The notes under the pieces: generated by a model
The model's input: only the letters and a program-made list of their open reading frames with translations
Told to the model about the DNA's origin: nothing
Databases searched by the model: none
Program-made: the position numbers and the translations under genes
Shown here: positions 1-8,931 of the stretch, one piece after another
Layout: every line of letters begins with the position of its first letter
Position numbering within the stretch: the stretch's first letter is position 1
NCBI RefSeq assembly: GCF_000013205.1
Contig: NC_007775.1
Coordinates: forward strand, 310,001 to 374,000
Direction: 5' to 3'
Source of the DNA: Synechococcus sp. JA-3-3Ab
Lineage (GTDB): Bacteria; Cyanobacteriota; Cyanobacteriia; Thermostichales; Thermostichaceae
Length of the DNA: 64,000 bases

Positions 1-549
1 AATCGTCGCATCCGCCGCATCACTCCCACGGGCAAAGTGACGACGGCCGCTGGCACCGGCCAGCCGGGATCCGCCGATGGGCCGGCAGACCAAGCTCAGC
101 TCTTGCAACCCACGGCCCTAGCGGTGGACAGGGAAGGGAATCTCTGGATTGCAGACCGGCATCGCCTGCGCCGGCTCTCTGCCGACGGGCAACTGACCAC
201 CCTCTCGCGGGCGGAAGCAGGCTACCGCGATGGCCCCTTGGCGGAAGCCCGTTTTCAAACTCTTGCAGGGCTGGCCTTCGACAGTGCGGGGATCCTCTGG
301 CTAGCCGACCGAGACAACCATCGCTTGCGGCGCCTGCAGCCCAATGGACAGGTTTCCACCTTGGCCGGACAGGATGAGCCAGGCTGGCAGGATGGCCCTG
401 CTTCTGTGGCTCGGTTTGAACAGCCCGGCGATTTGCTCGTTTTGCCAGATGGCAGCGTGGTGGTGGTGGATGCAGGTTTGCCTGGCCTGCGCCGTCTTAG
501 CCGCCTCCTCCCCCCGCCCGCTACTCCCGTTTCCAGGGGATCCCCCTAG
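1..549 (+). CDS. NHL-repeat beta-propeller protein, C-terminal part (cut by window start)
   Basis: The frame is open from base 1, so the N-terminus lies outside the window. The visible 182 residues hold at least two NHL-type blades, recognisable from the recurring pattern 'LA(V/F)D..G.LW(I/L)ADR..HRLRRL..(D/N)GQ' (for example LAFDSAGILWLADRDNHRLR). NHL repeats form beta-propellers used as binding scaffolds, often extracytoplasmic; no enzymatic role can be read here. The chain ends in a Pro/Ser-rich tail. Its TAG stop shares the bases CTAG with the stop of the convergent photolyase gene. The family call is solid; substrate and location are unknown. Confidence 0.75.
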   Translation, partial: NRRIRRITPTGKVTTAAGTGQPGSADGPADQAQLLQPTALAVDREGNLWIADRHRLRRLSADGQLTTLSRAEAGYRDGPLAEARFQTLAGLAFDSAGILWLADRDNHRLRRLQPNGQVSTLAGQDEPGWQDGPASVARFEQPGDLLVLPDGSVVVVDAGLPGLRRLSRLLPPPATPVSRGSP

Positions 550-2012
550 CCGCGGCGGTAGCGGGCCAGGGCCGCTTCGTAAGCCCGCCGACTGGCCTGC
601 AGGGACTTTCCCAAATCCACCACGGGGCGGGGATAGTCTACCCCCAGCCGCACGCCAAACTGCTTTTGCTCAGCGGCGCTGAGGCGGTAGGGCTCGTGGA
701 TCTTGTCCCCCGGGATCCCGGCCAGCTCCGGCAGCCAGTGGCGCAGGTAGTGGCCCTGGGGATCGTAGTCGCGGGATTGCTTGGGAATGTGGAAGTAGCG
801 AAAGCCGCGGGCATCGTTGCCCACGCCGGCGGTGTAGTTCCAGTTGCCGTAGTTGCTGGCCACGTCGTAGTCAATCAGCAGCGATTCAAACCATTCCGCC
901 CCCAGACGCCAGTCGATCCCCAGGTTTTTGGTGAGGAAGCTGGCCACATTCTGCCGCCCGCGGTTGGACATGAAGCCGGTGGCGGCCAACTCCCGCATGT
1001 TGGCGTCCACCAGGGGGTAGCCGGTCTCGCCGCGGCACCAAGCCTGGAAGCGATCCCCGTCCTGCTGCCAGGGGATGGGGATCCCCTGGATCCCTGCGGG
1101 GCAAAACAGCTTGGCGCCATGCTTGGCCAGGATGAAGCGAAAGTAATCCCGCCACAGCAGCTCGAAGACCAGCCAGTAGGTGGATTCGTTGCGCACCCGC
1201 TCCTCCTCGTAGCGCTTGACTTCGGCATACACCGTGCGAGGAGAAAGGCAACCCAACGCCAACCAGGCAGAAAGACGCGAGCTGTCGTTGGGATCCAGCA
1301 TGCCGTTGCGGGTTTCTTTGTAGACGCGCAGCCGGTCCAGATCCCAGATATAGGTCTGCAGGCGGGCCTGGGCGGCGGTGCTGCCGCCGGCATAGACAAA
1401 GCGGGCGCGGGGATCCGGCGGCGGCAAGCTCAACCCCAGCTCCGCCAGAGTGGGCAGAGGGCCAGGGTCCAGCCCTGGCGGCAGGGGCGGCAGGGAGGGG
1501 ATGGGCAGGGGAGCGCGAATGGCGGCCTTGGCTTCCACCTGCTGGCGGAAGCGGGTGAACACCTCCGGCAGGTCTGCCAGGGCAAAGGGGAGGTCAGCAG
1601 GATGGTAGAGAGTGTGGCCCCACTCCAGGTGCAGCGGGATCCCTAAGGGCTGAAGCGCTTGCTGCAGGGCCCTGGCAACCGCCTCCTCCTCCGTGCCCAC
1701 CTCTTCGTGGGCATAGACAGCCTTCACCCCCCACTCCCGCGCCAGGGCCGGGATCACCTGCTCCGGCTGGCCTTGGCGGATGACCAGATCAGAGCCGCGG
1801 GCCCGAAGCTGCTGCCGCAGGTCAGCCAGGCTTTCCAGCAGGAACTGGGCGCGGAAAGGACCGGTCTTAGGAAAGCCAAAGGCCGTCCGGCCAAAGTGGC
1901 GCGGATCCAGGCAGTAGAGGGGAATGAGGAAGGATCCCTGCTGGCAAGCCCGCGTCAGCGGCTGGTGATCCAGCAGGCGCAAATCGGTGCGAAACCAAAG
2001 CAGAACAGCCAT
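546..2012 (-). CDS. Cryptochrome DASH / photolyase-family flavoprotein
   Basis: 488 residues. The N-terminus MAVLLWFRTDLRLLDHQPL is the photolyase alpha/beta domain (antenna side). The C-terminal half is the FAD domain, with YKETRNGMLDPNDSSRLSAW, LGCLSPRTVY, LVFELLWRDYFRF and NYGNWNYTAGVGNDARGFRYF, which are the marks of the DASH clade rather than of class I CPD photolyases. DASH proteins bind FAD and usually a folate antenna and repair CPDs in single-stranded DNA; a light-sensing role is also possible. I chose the ATG at 2012 because homology starts there. It lies one base after the stop of the HU-like gene, so the two are probably co-transcribed. The open frame runs on to 2183 but that part reads as the HU gene in another frame. 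Confidence 0.88.
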   Translation of the reverse strand: MAVLLWFRTDLRLLDHQPLTRACQQGSFLIPLYCLDPRHFGRTAFGFPKTGPFRAQFLLESLADLRQQLRARGSDLVIRQGQPEQVIPALAREWGVKAVYAHEEVGTEEEAVARALQQALQPLGIPLHLEWGHTLYHPADLPFALADLPEVFTRFRQQVEAKAAIRAPLPIPSLPPLPPGLDPGPLPTLAELGLSLPPPDPRARFVYAGGSTAAQARLQTYIWDLDRLRVYKETRNGMLDPNDSSRLSAWLALGCLSPRTVYAEVKRYEEERVRNESTYWLVFELLWRDYFRFILAKHGAKLFCPAGIQGIPIPWQQDGDRFQAWCRGETGYPLVDANMRELAATGFMSNRGRQNVASFLTKNLGIDWRLGAEWFESLLIDYDVASNYGNWNYTAGVGNDARGFRYFHIPKQSRDYDPQGHYLRHWLPELAGIPGDKIHEPYRLSAAEQKQFGVRLGVDYPRPVVDLGKSLQASRRAYEAALARYRRG

Positions 2013-2013
2013 T

Positions 2014-2340
2014 CTAGACGGATGGCGGCGCTTCCAGATCCCCTCGGCGTTCTCTCCTAGGGTGTCCCAGCTCCGGGCTGGGGACAAAATAGGGCACTTG
2101 GGCAGCCGGGATGTGGACAGGAGCCTTAGTGCGGGGGTGATAGGTTTGCCGGGCCGGACGGGGCCGCAGCAAGAAGGTGCCAAAGCGCGCCAGCCGCACG
2201 GATCCTCCTTCCGCCAGACATTGGCTGATGCTGTCTAGCATGGCCTCTAGGGCAGCGGCAGCCATTTTGACGGTCAGGCCATCCACTTGCGCAGCCATCT
2301 GGCGGGCCAACAAACGGCGATTTAGATGGGGAGAAGCCAC
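2014..2340 (-). CDS. HU/IHF-family DNA-binding protein (divergent)
   Basis: 108 residues. The HU fold is visible: an N-terminal helical region, then SVRLARFGTFLLRPRPARQT (HU consensus V.L.GFG.F..R.R.AR), then IPAAQVPYFVPSPEL matching HU IPA..VP.F.PG..L. A 15-residue tail follows the usual HU end. I chose the GTG at 2340 because GGAGG sits 5 bases upstream and the chain then starts at the normal HU position. HU proteins bend and compact DNA. This copy is more divergent than the main cyanobacterial HU and sits directly before the photolyase gene, so a role in DNA-damage response or simple operon pairing are both possible. Confidence 0.75.
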   Translation of the reverse strand: MASPHLNRRLLARQMAAQVDGLTVKMAAAALEAMLDSISQCLAEGGSVRLARFGTFLLRPRPARQTYHPRTKAPVHIPAAQVPYFVPSPELGHPRRERRGDLEAPPSV

Positions 2341-2457
2341 AGCCACCTCCCAAAACGGCAAGATATTATAAGCTTCCCTAGCTCTACAACGGCGCCGAAG
2401 CTGGCTACCAAGCCGAAACACCAGCATGGGGAAGCCTGCTTGGCTGCCTCCAGCGCT

Positions 2458-2685
2458 TCAGCGAGCCTTCTCCTGCGTCGGGTTAGAATCGACCTCCTCC
2501 ACCTCACTTTCGAAAAACCAGTGCCGCGAGCGGTCAGGAAACTCCAGGATATAGCCAATCCCGCTGCCATCGACCACCCGCCGCGCCAGGACCACGCCCT
2601 CCTTGCCCACCAGGGCGCTCACCTCTTCCTGCCCGCGATCGCGAATGGAGCGCACCCTAACTTTATCGCCAACTTTGATCACCAT
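2458..2685 (-). CDS. DUF2862-type small conserved cyanobacterial protein
   Basis: 75 residues from the ATG at 2685. The sequence MVIKVGDKVRVRSIRDR then GKEGVV and DGSGIGYILEFPDRSRHWFF resembles the small beta-barrel (SH3-like) cyanobacterial and plastid family DUF2862, which ends with WFFE.E(I/V)E as here. An upstream in-frame start would add 11 residues that do not look conserved. The biochemical function of the family is not known to me. It stands alone between the HU gene and the divergent anti-sigma-type gene. Confidence 0.65.
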   Translation of the reverse strand: MVIKVGDKVRVRSIRDRGQEEVSALVGKEGVVLARRVVDGSGIGYILEFPDRSRHWFFESEVEEVDSNPTQEKAR

Positions 2686-2833
2686 AGCAACAGGGGTAAC
2701 CGCGAAGAGCTTCACCACTCAAGATGGTACGGCAAAAATGGCCACCCCTTTCCCGAAACTGGCCTGCGCCGGCCGACGCAGACGGCCATTGCTAAGATCG
2801 ACAAGAGCGTTGTGCGCCGGGAAGACCGCCCCT

Positions 2834-3277
2834 GTGATTGCCCTGTCCCTAAAACCCGCCCATTGCTCCTGGAGCGTTATCAGCTTTCCCTCCACCCTCT
2901 ACACGCAGCCGATTCTGGATCTGTTGGTTGCCAAAGTTCCTCCTCCCTGGAGGGCAGAGGTACGCCTGGGCCTGCAAGAAGCCCTCATCAACGCTGTCCG
3001 CCATGGCAATGGTCTGGATCCCAACAAGAGGGTGATCGTCGAATACGCCAGCTCCGAGCCGTTTTATCAGTGGCTGGTGCGGGATCAGGGATCCGGCTTT
3101 CGTCCCCAGGAGGAGCTAAACCGCTGCCGCTGCGGCATCCTGGAAACGGAAGAGTCAGGGCGGGGAATGCTCCTGCTCACCCAAATTTTCGACTTTGTGC
3201 AGTGGAACGAGACGGGCAACCAGCTCTACTTGGGCAAGTACATTCACCCCGGCTGCCGGGATCCCTGGATAGTTTGA
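2834..3277 (+). CDS. Anti-sigma factor-type serine kinase (HATPase_c_2, RsbW-like)
   Basis: About 147 residues from a GTG at 2834. The GHKL ATPase boxes are present: N-box QEALINAVRHGN, G1-box VRDQGSGF, and G2-box GRGMLLL. Such proteins bind ATP and act as partner-switching anti-sigma kinases or as stand-alone regulators. The first part, SVISFPSTLYTQPILDLLVAKV, is the normal N-terminal strand and helix of the family. Longer in-frame starts exist (ATG at 2738, or as far as 2603) but they add low-complexity residues and no ribosome site is clear, so the exact start is uncertain. No anti-anti-sigma partner is adjacent. Confidence 0.75.
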   Translation: MIALSLKPAHCSWSVISFPSTLYTQPILDLLVAKVPPPWRAEVRLGLQEALINAVRHGNGLDPNKRVIVEYASSEPFYQWLVRDQGSGFRPQEELNRCRCGILETEESGRGMLLLTQIFDFVQWNETGNQLYLGKYIHPGCRDPWIV

Positions 3278-3287
3278 CGGGCTCCAC

Positions 3288-5006
3288 TCAGTACCACTGC
3301 CAAAATAGCTTGCCCCTCTGGAGGAGCCAGTGCCCCCGATCCGGATAGGGAGCCTCGGACAGCGTCAGGGCAGTGGTGGCGAAGGCCAGGCGCGTGGACG
3401 ACCAGCGGGATCCCTGCAGTTGGGGCAGCCAAGTTTCCGGTAGAACCCCCAGGGATCCGTACCCATAGCCCAGGTTGCGGTGGGGCAGGGGGGCCACCAG
3501 GCGGCGCCAGGCGCGGCTGGCGCTCAAGGGAGGATCCGCCAGGGCCGCTTCCAAAGCCGCCAAAGAAGAAGCCAGGTAGGAGTAGCCTTCCCGGTCGGTG
3601 TGGTACACCTGGGCCGAGAGAGGCGATGCTTCCGGGATGGCGGGCAGGGCTTGGGGAAGAGCCTCTGCCGCCTGCACCCGGGGAGAGCCTCCCCTGCCGC
3701 TGACCTGCAGCAGCCCACCGGCCAAGAGGGGGATGTCTTCTCGCGGCGTGGAGTGGCTTGGCTGGGGTTGCGGCTGGGCCGCCGGCTTGCTCCAGACAGT
3801 GGCGGTGCCATGCTTAGTTGCAATCGACACCACCTGCCAGCCCTGGGCGATTGCCCGCTCATCCAGCGTTGGCGCATCCGGCCTCTTGCCAACCCACAGC
3901 CAGGCCAGTTCCCCATCCGTGGGCAAAAAGGCAAGGGCAAACTCTCCCCTTTCCGGCAACAAGTGCTGCCAGTCCAGCTCCACCTGCAATTGCAACTGCT
4001 GCAGCCATTGGCCGGGATCCAGCCGCAGGCCGAAGAGGCTCAGGGGTTGCATCCGCCCCAAGCTCTGCCAAAGGTTGGCCCAGTTCTGTCCGGAAATTAG
4101 CGCTAGCGTCTCGTCGGGCAGATGCCGAATAACCTGCGGATGAAAAGCTTCTACCGTCGGCAAAGCGAACTCAGCAGGCGTATGCCAAAGGGCGGCAGTT
4201 TCGGCCACCAACCCCCGAAAGTTGACCCCTAGCCCCAGCCCCACTGCCTGCAACGCCAGAGCGTCGGGAGAGGGCGATTCCGGATTTTGCCAGAAAGCCC
4301 AACCCACATGCGCCTCCTGTAGCGGCTGGATCACCTGCCGAAACTGCGGCTTGCTCACCAACGACAACTGCGGCAACTGCCACGCATCGATGGCGGCGCG
4401 AATGGCAGCAGCCTGTTCTGCCAGCAGCACATAGCGCTCGCCGAAAAGGGCTGCCGTGAACCCCTGCAACTCCGGAAGCGGGCTGGACACCACCTGAATG
4501 CCCTTGTAGGTATCCACCTGCACTGGCAAGCCGGCCAAGCTCTGCCGCTCCCACAACAGGTTCAGCTCGAATTGGGCAAGCGCCGCGTCGCGAGTTTCCA
4601 AGGCAACCAAGGTGCCCCACTCCGGCAAGCTGGCCAAGAGGGTGCTTTTCCCCAGCCAGGGCTGCACCTCCCGCTCGAAATCCAGGGCTCCCCCGGCCAG
4701 CATGGCTCCCAACCAGCCCGGGCCTGCGCCGGAGAAAAACTTCCGCCACTGCTGACGAGTGGCGCGTCGCTGGGAAGCGGGGGTTGCCGCTTGCCAAAAT
4801 GCCTGCAAATCCTCGAGAGGGGCGGCCAGCAGCAACAGCGCCTGGGTGGAACGGGGAGCTAGGCCCACAATCGGCGGCAGCGCCGGGCGAGATAGCAACA
4901 AAGCCAGAGGGCTTTGGGTGAGCAGCCAGGTGATAGCCCACACCACCAGGGCAGCCAGAAGGCCCAGACCGATCAGGATCCCGCGCAAGAGTTGCCGTTG
5001 TCCCAT
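3288..5006 (-). CDS. DUF3352 domain protein, membrane-anchored
   Basis: 572 residues from the ATG at 5006. One N-terminal transmembrane helix (roughly residues 9-30, GILIGLGLLAALVVWAITWL) is followed by a large soluble region, probably outside the cytoplasm. It has the layout of the cyanobacterial DUF3352 family: early LLLLAAPLEDLQAFW, then LPDETLALISGQNWANLW and W..LLPERGEFALAF. A Pro/Gln-rich stretch lies near residue 400. No catalytic motif is seen; the function of the family is unknown. It converges on the anti-sigma-type gene with only 10 bases between the stops, and diverges from pheT. Confidence 0.7.
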   Translation of the reverse strand: MGQRQLLRGILIGLGLLAALVVWAITWLLTQSPLALLLSRPALPPIVGLAPRSTQALLLLAAPLEDLQAFWQAATPASQRRATRQQWRKFFSGAGPGWLGAMLAGGALDFEREVQPWLGKSTLLASLPEWGTLVALETRDAALAQFELNLLWERQSLAGLPVQVDTYKGIQVVSSPLPELQGFTAALFGERYVLLAEQAAAIRAAIDAWQLPQLSLVSKPQFRQVIQPLQEAHVGWAFWQNPESPSPDALALQAVGLGLGVNFRGLVAETAALWHTPAEFALPTVEAFHPQVIRHLPDETLALISGQNWANLWQSLGRMQPLSLFGLRLDPGQWLQQLQLQVELDWQHLLPERGEFALAFLPTDGELAWLWVGKRPDAPTLDERAIAQGWQVVSIATKHGTATVWSKPAAQPQPQPSHSTPREDIPLLAGGLLQVSGRGGSPRVQAAEALPQALPAIPEASPLSAQVYHTDREGYSYLASSLAALEAALADPPLSASRAWRRLVAPLPHRNLGYGYGSLGVLPETWLPQLQGSRWSSTRLAFATTALTLSEAPYPDRGHWLLQRGKLFWQWY

Positions 5007-5171
5007 ACCCACATCCACAGCCTGAAAGACGCGCCGTCTTGCCTCGATGCCAGTACCTCGGCACGGCGTAACCATCTTACCTGCGAGGGGAAGTTTGCGC
5101 GCCTTGCTTGCCTTTGGCCCGAACTCGGAGTGAGCGATAATGGGTGCGGCGTTTGCAGCGATGGCTCAGCG

Positions 5172-7649
5172 ATGCGCATTTCCTTGAAGTGGCTGCGGGA
5201 ATTGGTGGACTTTGAGCTTTCCCCGGAAGAATTGGCAGAAGCCCTCACTCTGGTGGGGTTTGAGGTGGAGGAGATTGAAGATCGCCGCAGTTGGGCAGAA
5301 GGGGTGGTGCTGGGCAGGATCCTAGCCGCCGAGCCCCATCCCAATGCTGACAAGCTGCGCGTTTGCCAGGTGGACTTGGGATCTGAGCAACCGGCCACCA
5401 TCGTCTGCGGAGCGGCCAACGCCCGCGCCGGCTTGCTGGTTCCTGTGGCCACGCCGGGCACTCATCTGCCCGCTGTGAACCTGACCATTGCCAAAGCGGA
5501 GAAACGGGGAGTGCTCTCGGAAGGCATGATCTGCTCTTTGGCCGAGCTGGGGCTGGAGAGGGCTTCGGAAGGGATCCACGAATTTCCGCCTGATTTGGAT
5601 CTCAAGGCCCACCCGCTGGGGTCTGACGCCCGCCCGCTGCTAGGCCTGGACGATGTGGTGTTGGATCTCACTTCCACCGCCAACCGCGCCGATGCTCTGA
5701 GCATGGTGGGGATCGCCCGCGAGGTGGCCGCCCTCACCCGCAACCCGCTGCGCCTGCCGCCGGTTCAGCCCCTACAGGCCAAGCCCATCCCCAACTTCAA
5801 CCTGCGCATTGCCGACGCCAAGGCCTGCCCCGCCTACAGTGGCGTGTTGATCGAGGGAGTGAAGGTCGGCCCTTCTCCCGACTGGCTCAAGCATCGCCTG
5901 GCCGCCGCTGGCATGCGCTCCATCAACAATGTTGTCGATGTTACCAACTTGATCTTGCTGGAATGGGGCCAGCCCCTGCACGCCTTCGATTGGGATCGCC
6001 TGCTGCAGGTCATGGGCAAGAAGAAGCCCACTATTGAGGTGCGCTTTGCCCAGGCGGGAGAAACCCTGAAAACCCTGGACGGCCAAACCCGCACCTTGCA
6101 CCCTGAAAGCCATCTCATCGTGGCCGGCGGCCAGCCGGTAGCCCTAGCAGGTGTGATGGGGGGAGAAGAGACAGAAGTGAGCTCGGCCACCACCAGCATT
6201 TTTTTGGAGGCCGCCCTCTTCGACCCGGTGGTGACGCGCCGCTCGGCCCGCTCGCAGGGACTGCGCACGGAAGCCTCGGCCCGCTATGAGCGGGGGGTTA
6301 ATTTTGCCACCCTCGACCTGGCGCGGGATCGGGCGGTGCAGTTGATTTTGGAGCTGGCGGGAGGATCGGTGGTTGGCCTCACCACCTTTGACCAACGGCC
6401 ACCGCTGGAGCGGACGCTGAAGCTGCGGCTGTCGCGCCTCATCGACGTGTTGGGGGAAGAGGTGCGGCCAGAGGATGTGGAGGAGATCTTGCCGGCCTTG
6501 GGCTTTCAGCTTTCCCGCTGTCAGGCAGTTGCCCCGGAGGCTCCCCCCCTCCCTGCTACGGAGACAGCGGGCGTGGCCGGCTGCGTTTGGCAGGTGTCTG
6601 TTCCCCCCTACCGCCTGCGGGATGTCGAACGGGAGATCGACTTGATTGAGGAATTTGCCCGTCTCTACGGCTACGACCGCTTCTCGGAAACCCTGCCCAC
6701 GGAGCCGCAGGTGGGATCCCTCTCTGCACGGGAAACTTTGACCCGGCAAATTCGCGAGGTGATGCGGGGCATCGGCCTGACGGAGGTGTACCACATCTCC
6801 CTCTGTCCGGCAGAGGAGGACAGCTCCTTGGTCAAAATCGCCAATCCGCTTTCCCCCGAGTACTCCGCTGTGCGCAAGGCGCTGTTGCCGGGCTTGGTGG
6901 AGGCTTTTCGCTTCAACTGGGATCAGGGCAACGGCCCGCTGCAGGCTTTTGAGATTGGCCACGTCTTTGCCTATGCCCCTCCCTCCAGCCCTGAGCCCTA
7001 TCAGGAGGCGGAGCACTTGGGCGGCATCCTGGGCGGGGACCTCAACCCCAATGACTGGCGGCACCACAGCCGGCCCATGGACTGGTTTGAGGCTAAGGGG
7101 CTCTTGGTCTCGGCGCTGGAGCGGCTGGGGTTTACTTCTGAGTTTCGCCCCGATCCCCCCGAGGCGCAATCGCCGCTGTTGCACCCCGGTCGCCAGGCCG
7201 GCATCTGGATCGAGGGATCCCGCATTGGCCTATTTGGGCAGTTGCACCCCCGCCTTTGCCAGGAGAAGGATTTGCCGGAGGAGGTCTATGGGTTTGAGGT
7301 GGATCTGGATCCCTTGTTGGCCAGCCTGGAGAAGCGGGGCCTAGTGCAATTTTCCCCCTTTTCGCCTTTTCCGGCCTCGGATCGGGATATCGCCTTCTTT
7401 GCGCCGCTGGAGCTGTCGGTGGCAGACATCGAGAAAGTAATCCGCCAGGCGGCAGGCCCTCTGCTGCAGTCGGTACAGCTTTTCGACGAGTACCGCGGCC
7501 AAGGGGTACCGCCGGGGCAGCGCAGCCTCGCCTTCCGACTGGTGTACCGCGCTCCGGATCGCACCCTCACCGATGCCGAGGTGGAAGCTGCGCAAAACCA
7601 GGTGAGGGCGCAGCTAGAAAAACACTTTCCCGTTACCCTGCGCAGCTAA
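5172..7649 (+). CDS. pheT: Phenylalanine--tRNA ligase beta subunit
   Basis: 825 residues, the normal bacterial length. The start MRISLKWLRELVDFELSPEE is the canonical PheT N-terminus, so the ATG at 5172 is preferred over the longer open frame. Domains in order: tRNA-binding OB fold (HPNADKLRVCQVDLG, about 55-70), B3/B4 editing region, B5 domain, catalytic-like core (DLIEEFARLYGYDRF), and a C-terminal ferredoxin-fold anticodon-binding domain (FSPFPASDRDIAFF to the end). It forms the (alpha-beta)2 enzyme with PheS, whose gene is not in the window, as is common in cyanobacteria. Confidence 0.95.
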   Translation: MRISLKWLRELVDFELSPEELAEALTLVGFEVEEIEDRRSWAEGVVLGRILAAEPHPNADKLRVCQVDLGSEQPATIVCGAANARAGLLVPVATPGTHLPAVNLTIAKAEKRGVLSEGMICSLAELGLERASEGIHEFPPDLDLKAHPLGSDARPLLGLDDVVLDLTSTANRADALSMVGIAREVAALTRNPLRLPPVQPLQAKPIPNFNLRIADAKACPAYSGVLIEGVKVGPSPDWLKHRLAAAGMRSINNVVDVTNLILLEWGQPLHAFDWDRLLQVMGKKKPTIEVRFAQAGETLKTLDGQTRTLHPESHLIVAGGQPVALAGVMGGEETEVSSATTSIFLEAALFDPVVTRRSARSQGLRTEASARYERGVNFATLDLARDRAVQLILELAGGSVVGLTTFDQRPPLERTLKLRLSRLIDVLGEEVRPEDVEEILPALGFQLSRCQAVAPEAPPLPATETAGVAGCVWQVSVPPYRLRDVEREIDLIEEFARLYGYDRFSETLPTEPQVGSLSARETLTRQIREVMRGIGLTEVYHISLCPAEEDSSLVKIANPLSPEYSAVRKALLPGLVEAFRFNWDQGNGPLQAFEIGHVFAYAPPSSPEPYQEAEHLGGILGGDLNPNDWRHHSRPMDWFEAKGLLVSALERLGFTSEFRPDPPEAQSPLLHPGRQAGIWIEGSRIGLFGQLHPRLCQEKDLPEEVYGFEVDLDPLLASLEKRGLVQFSPFSPFPASDRDIAFFAPLELSVADIEKVIRQAAGPLLQSVQLFDEYRGQGVPPGQRSLAFRLVYRAPDRTLTDAEVEAAQNQVRAQLEKHFPVTLRS

Positions 7650-7807
7650 TGGCTTGCTGTTTTTGGCAGTGGCCGGCGAGCGCCTTGCTGTTTGGCAAAG
7701 AGAGGGGCTGCCGCTTGCAAAAAACCTAACCCGGAGCCCGACGTTTGTCTGCAGGCAATATTACGATCTTCTGGGTCAAGGTTTCGTGTTGTGAGGGACG
7801 TCCGGCA

Positions 7808-8755
7808 GTGCAGACCAACGCTTCTCTTCCCGCGGCGACCGGTTCGCAGGCTGTGGCCTGTGATCCCCTGACGCGGGCGCAGATCCTCATCGAGGCTCTG
7901 CCCTACATCCAGCAGTACCAGGGCCGTGTCATTGTCATCAAGTACGGGGGCGCCGCCATGGTGCACCAGGAGCGGCGGGCCGAGGTGCTGCGGGATATTG
8001 TTTTTCTGGCCTGTGTCGGCATTCGGCCGGTGCTGGTGCATGGCGGGGGGCCGGAAATCAACAGTTGGCTCCAGAAGCTGGACATCCCCTTCAAGTTTGT
8101 GGACGGCCTGCGGGTGACCGATGCGGCCACCATGGAGGTGGTGGAGATGGTGCTGGTGGGCAAAGTCAACAAACAGATCGTGCAGCTCATCAGCTTGGCT
8201 GGCGGATCGGCGGTGGGGCTGTGCGGGCGGGACGGCAATTTGATTCGAGCCCGCTCCCAGGGCCGGGCGGAAATCGGCTTTGTGGGGGAAGTCAGCAGCA
8301 TCAACCCCCAGTTGGTGCAAACTCTGTTGGAGGGCGGCCAGATCCCGGTGATCTCCAGCGTGGCCGCCGACGAGACAGGCCAAGCCTACAACATCAACGC
8401 CGATACTGTGGCGGGAGAGCTGGCGGCCTCTCTGGGGGCAGAAAAGCTGATCCTTCTCACCGACACCCCTGGCATTCTCAGAGACCCTGAGGATCCCAGC
8501 TCCCTGATTACGCTCCTGGATATCGAGACGGCCCGCCAGCTTATCCAGACAGGGGTGGTCAGAGGGGGAATGATCCCCAAGGTGCAGTGTTGCATTCGCG
8601 CTCTAGCGCAGGGGGTGCGGGCTGCCCACATCCTGGACGGGGGATCCCCCCACTCTTTGTTGTTGGAGCTACTGACCGATGCCGGGGTGGGCACTAAGCT
8701 GATCCCCTCTCAGTTTTCTGCCCAGTTGCGGGAGCAGAGCAACGGCTTCCGCTAA
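7808..8755 (+). CDS. argB: Acetylglutamate kinase
   Basis: 315 residues from a GTG at 7808, with a weak GAGGGA upstream. The kinase core begins [12 protein letters not shown] (K and GG of the amino-acid kinase fold), then [11 protein letters not shown], the NAG-binding [12 protein letters not shown], and the ATP site [11 protein letters not shown] with GGMIPKV near the end. It phosphorylates N-acetylglutamate in arginine synthesis and in cyanobacteria is the classic target of the PII signal protein; the C-terminal region needed for PII and arginine control is present by length. A TTG start at 7745 is possible but adds unconserved residues. Confidence 0.93.
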
Positions 8756-8841
8756 GGCTTGTCTTCTAGGCCTCTTTGAAACCTGCCCCGGCAGGCCCTG
8801 AAACCGCCGGTTTTCCATCTGTCCCCCAGCAACAAGCGGCG

Positions 8842-8888
8842 CCCCCAACCCCCCTCTCCCAGAGGGAGAGGGGACGGGGGTGAGGGCC
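8842..8888. repeat. Palindromic dispersed repeat, family A, copy 1
   Basis: Core CCCCTCTCCC-AGA-GGGAGAGGGG followed by acgggggtgaggg. The same layout (inverted CTCTCCC/GGGAGAG arms, then a G-rich GGGGGTGAGGG flank) recurs at 24.26, 24.89, 25.31, 25.35, 26.22, 49.52, 52.35 and 52.62 kb. This copy lies between argB and the ABC exporter and could form a hairpin in RNA, but no T-run follows it. Confidence 0.8.
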
Positions 8889-8931
8889 AAGCCTCATCAG
8901 GGAGAGAGCTTAGAGTAGATCAGGGCTCTCC

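Noticed and set aside
2014-2340. Phage-derived HU gene
   Set aside because: No other phage gene is near and it is tightly joined to a cyanobacterial photolyase gene.
6144-7184. 346-codon frame antisense to pheT
   Set aside because: Same shadow effect; composition is Arg/Gln/His-rich and the sense gene is unambiguous.
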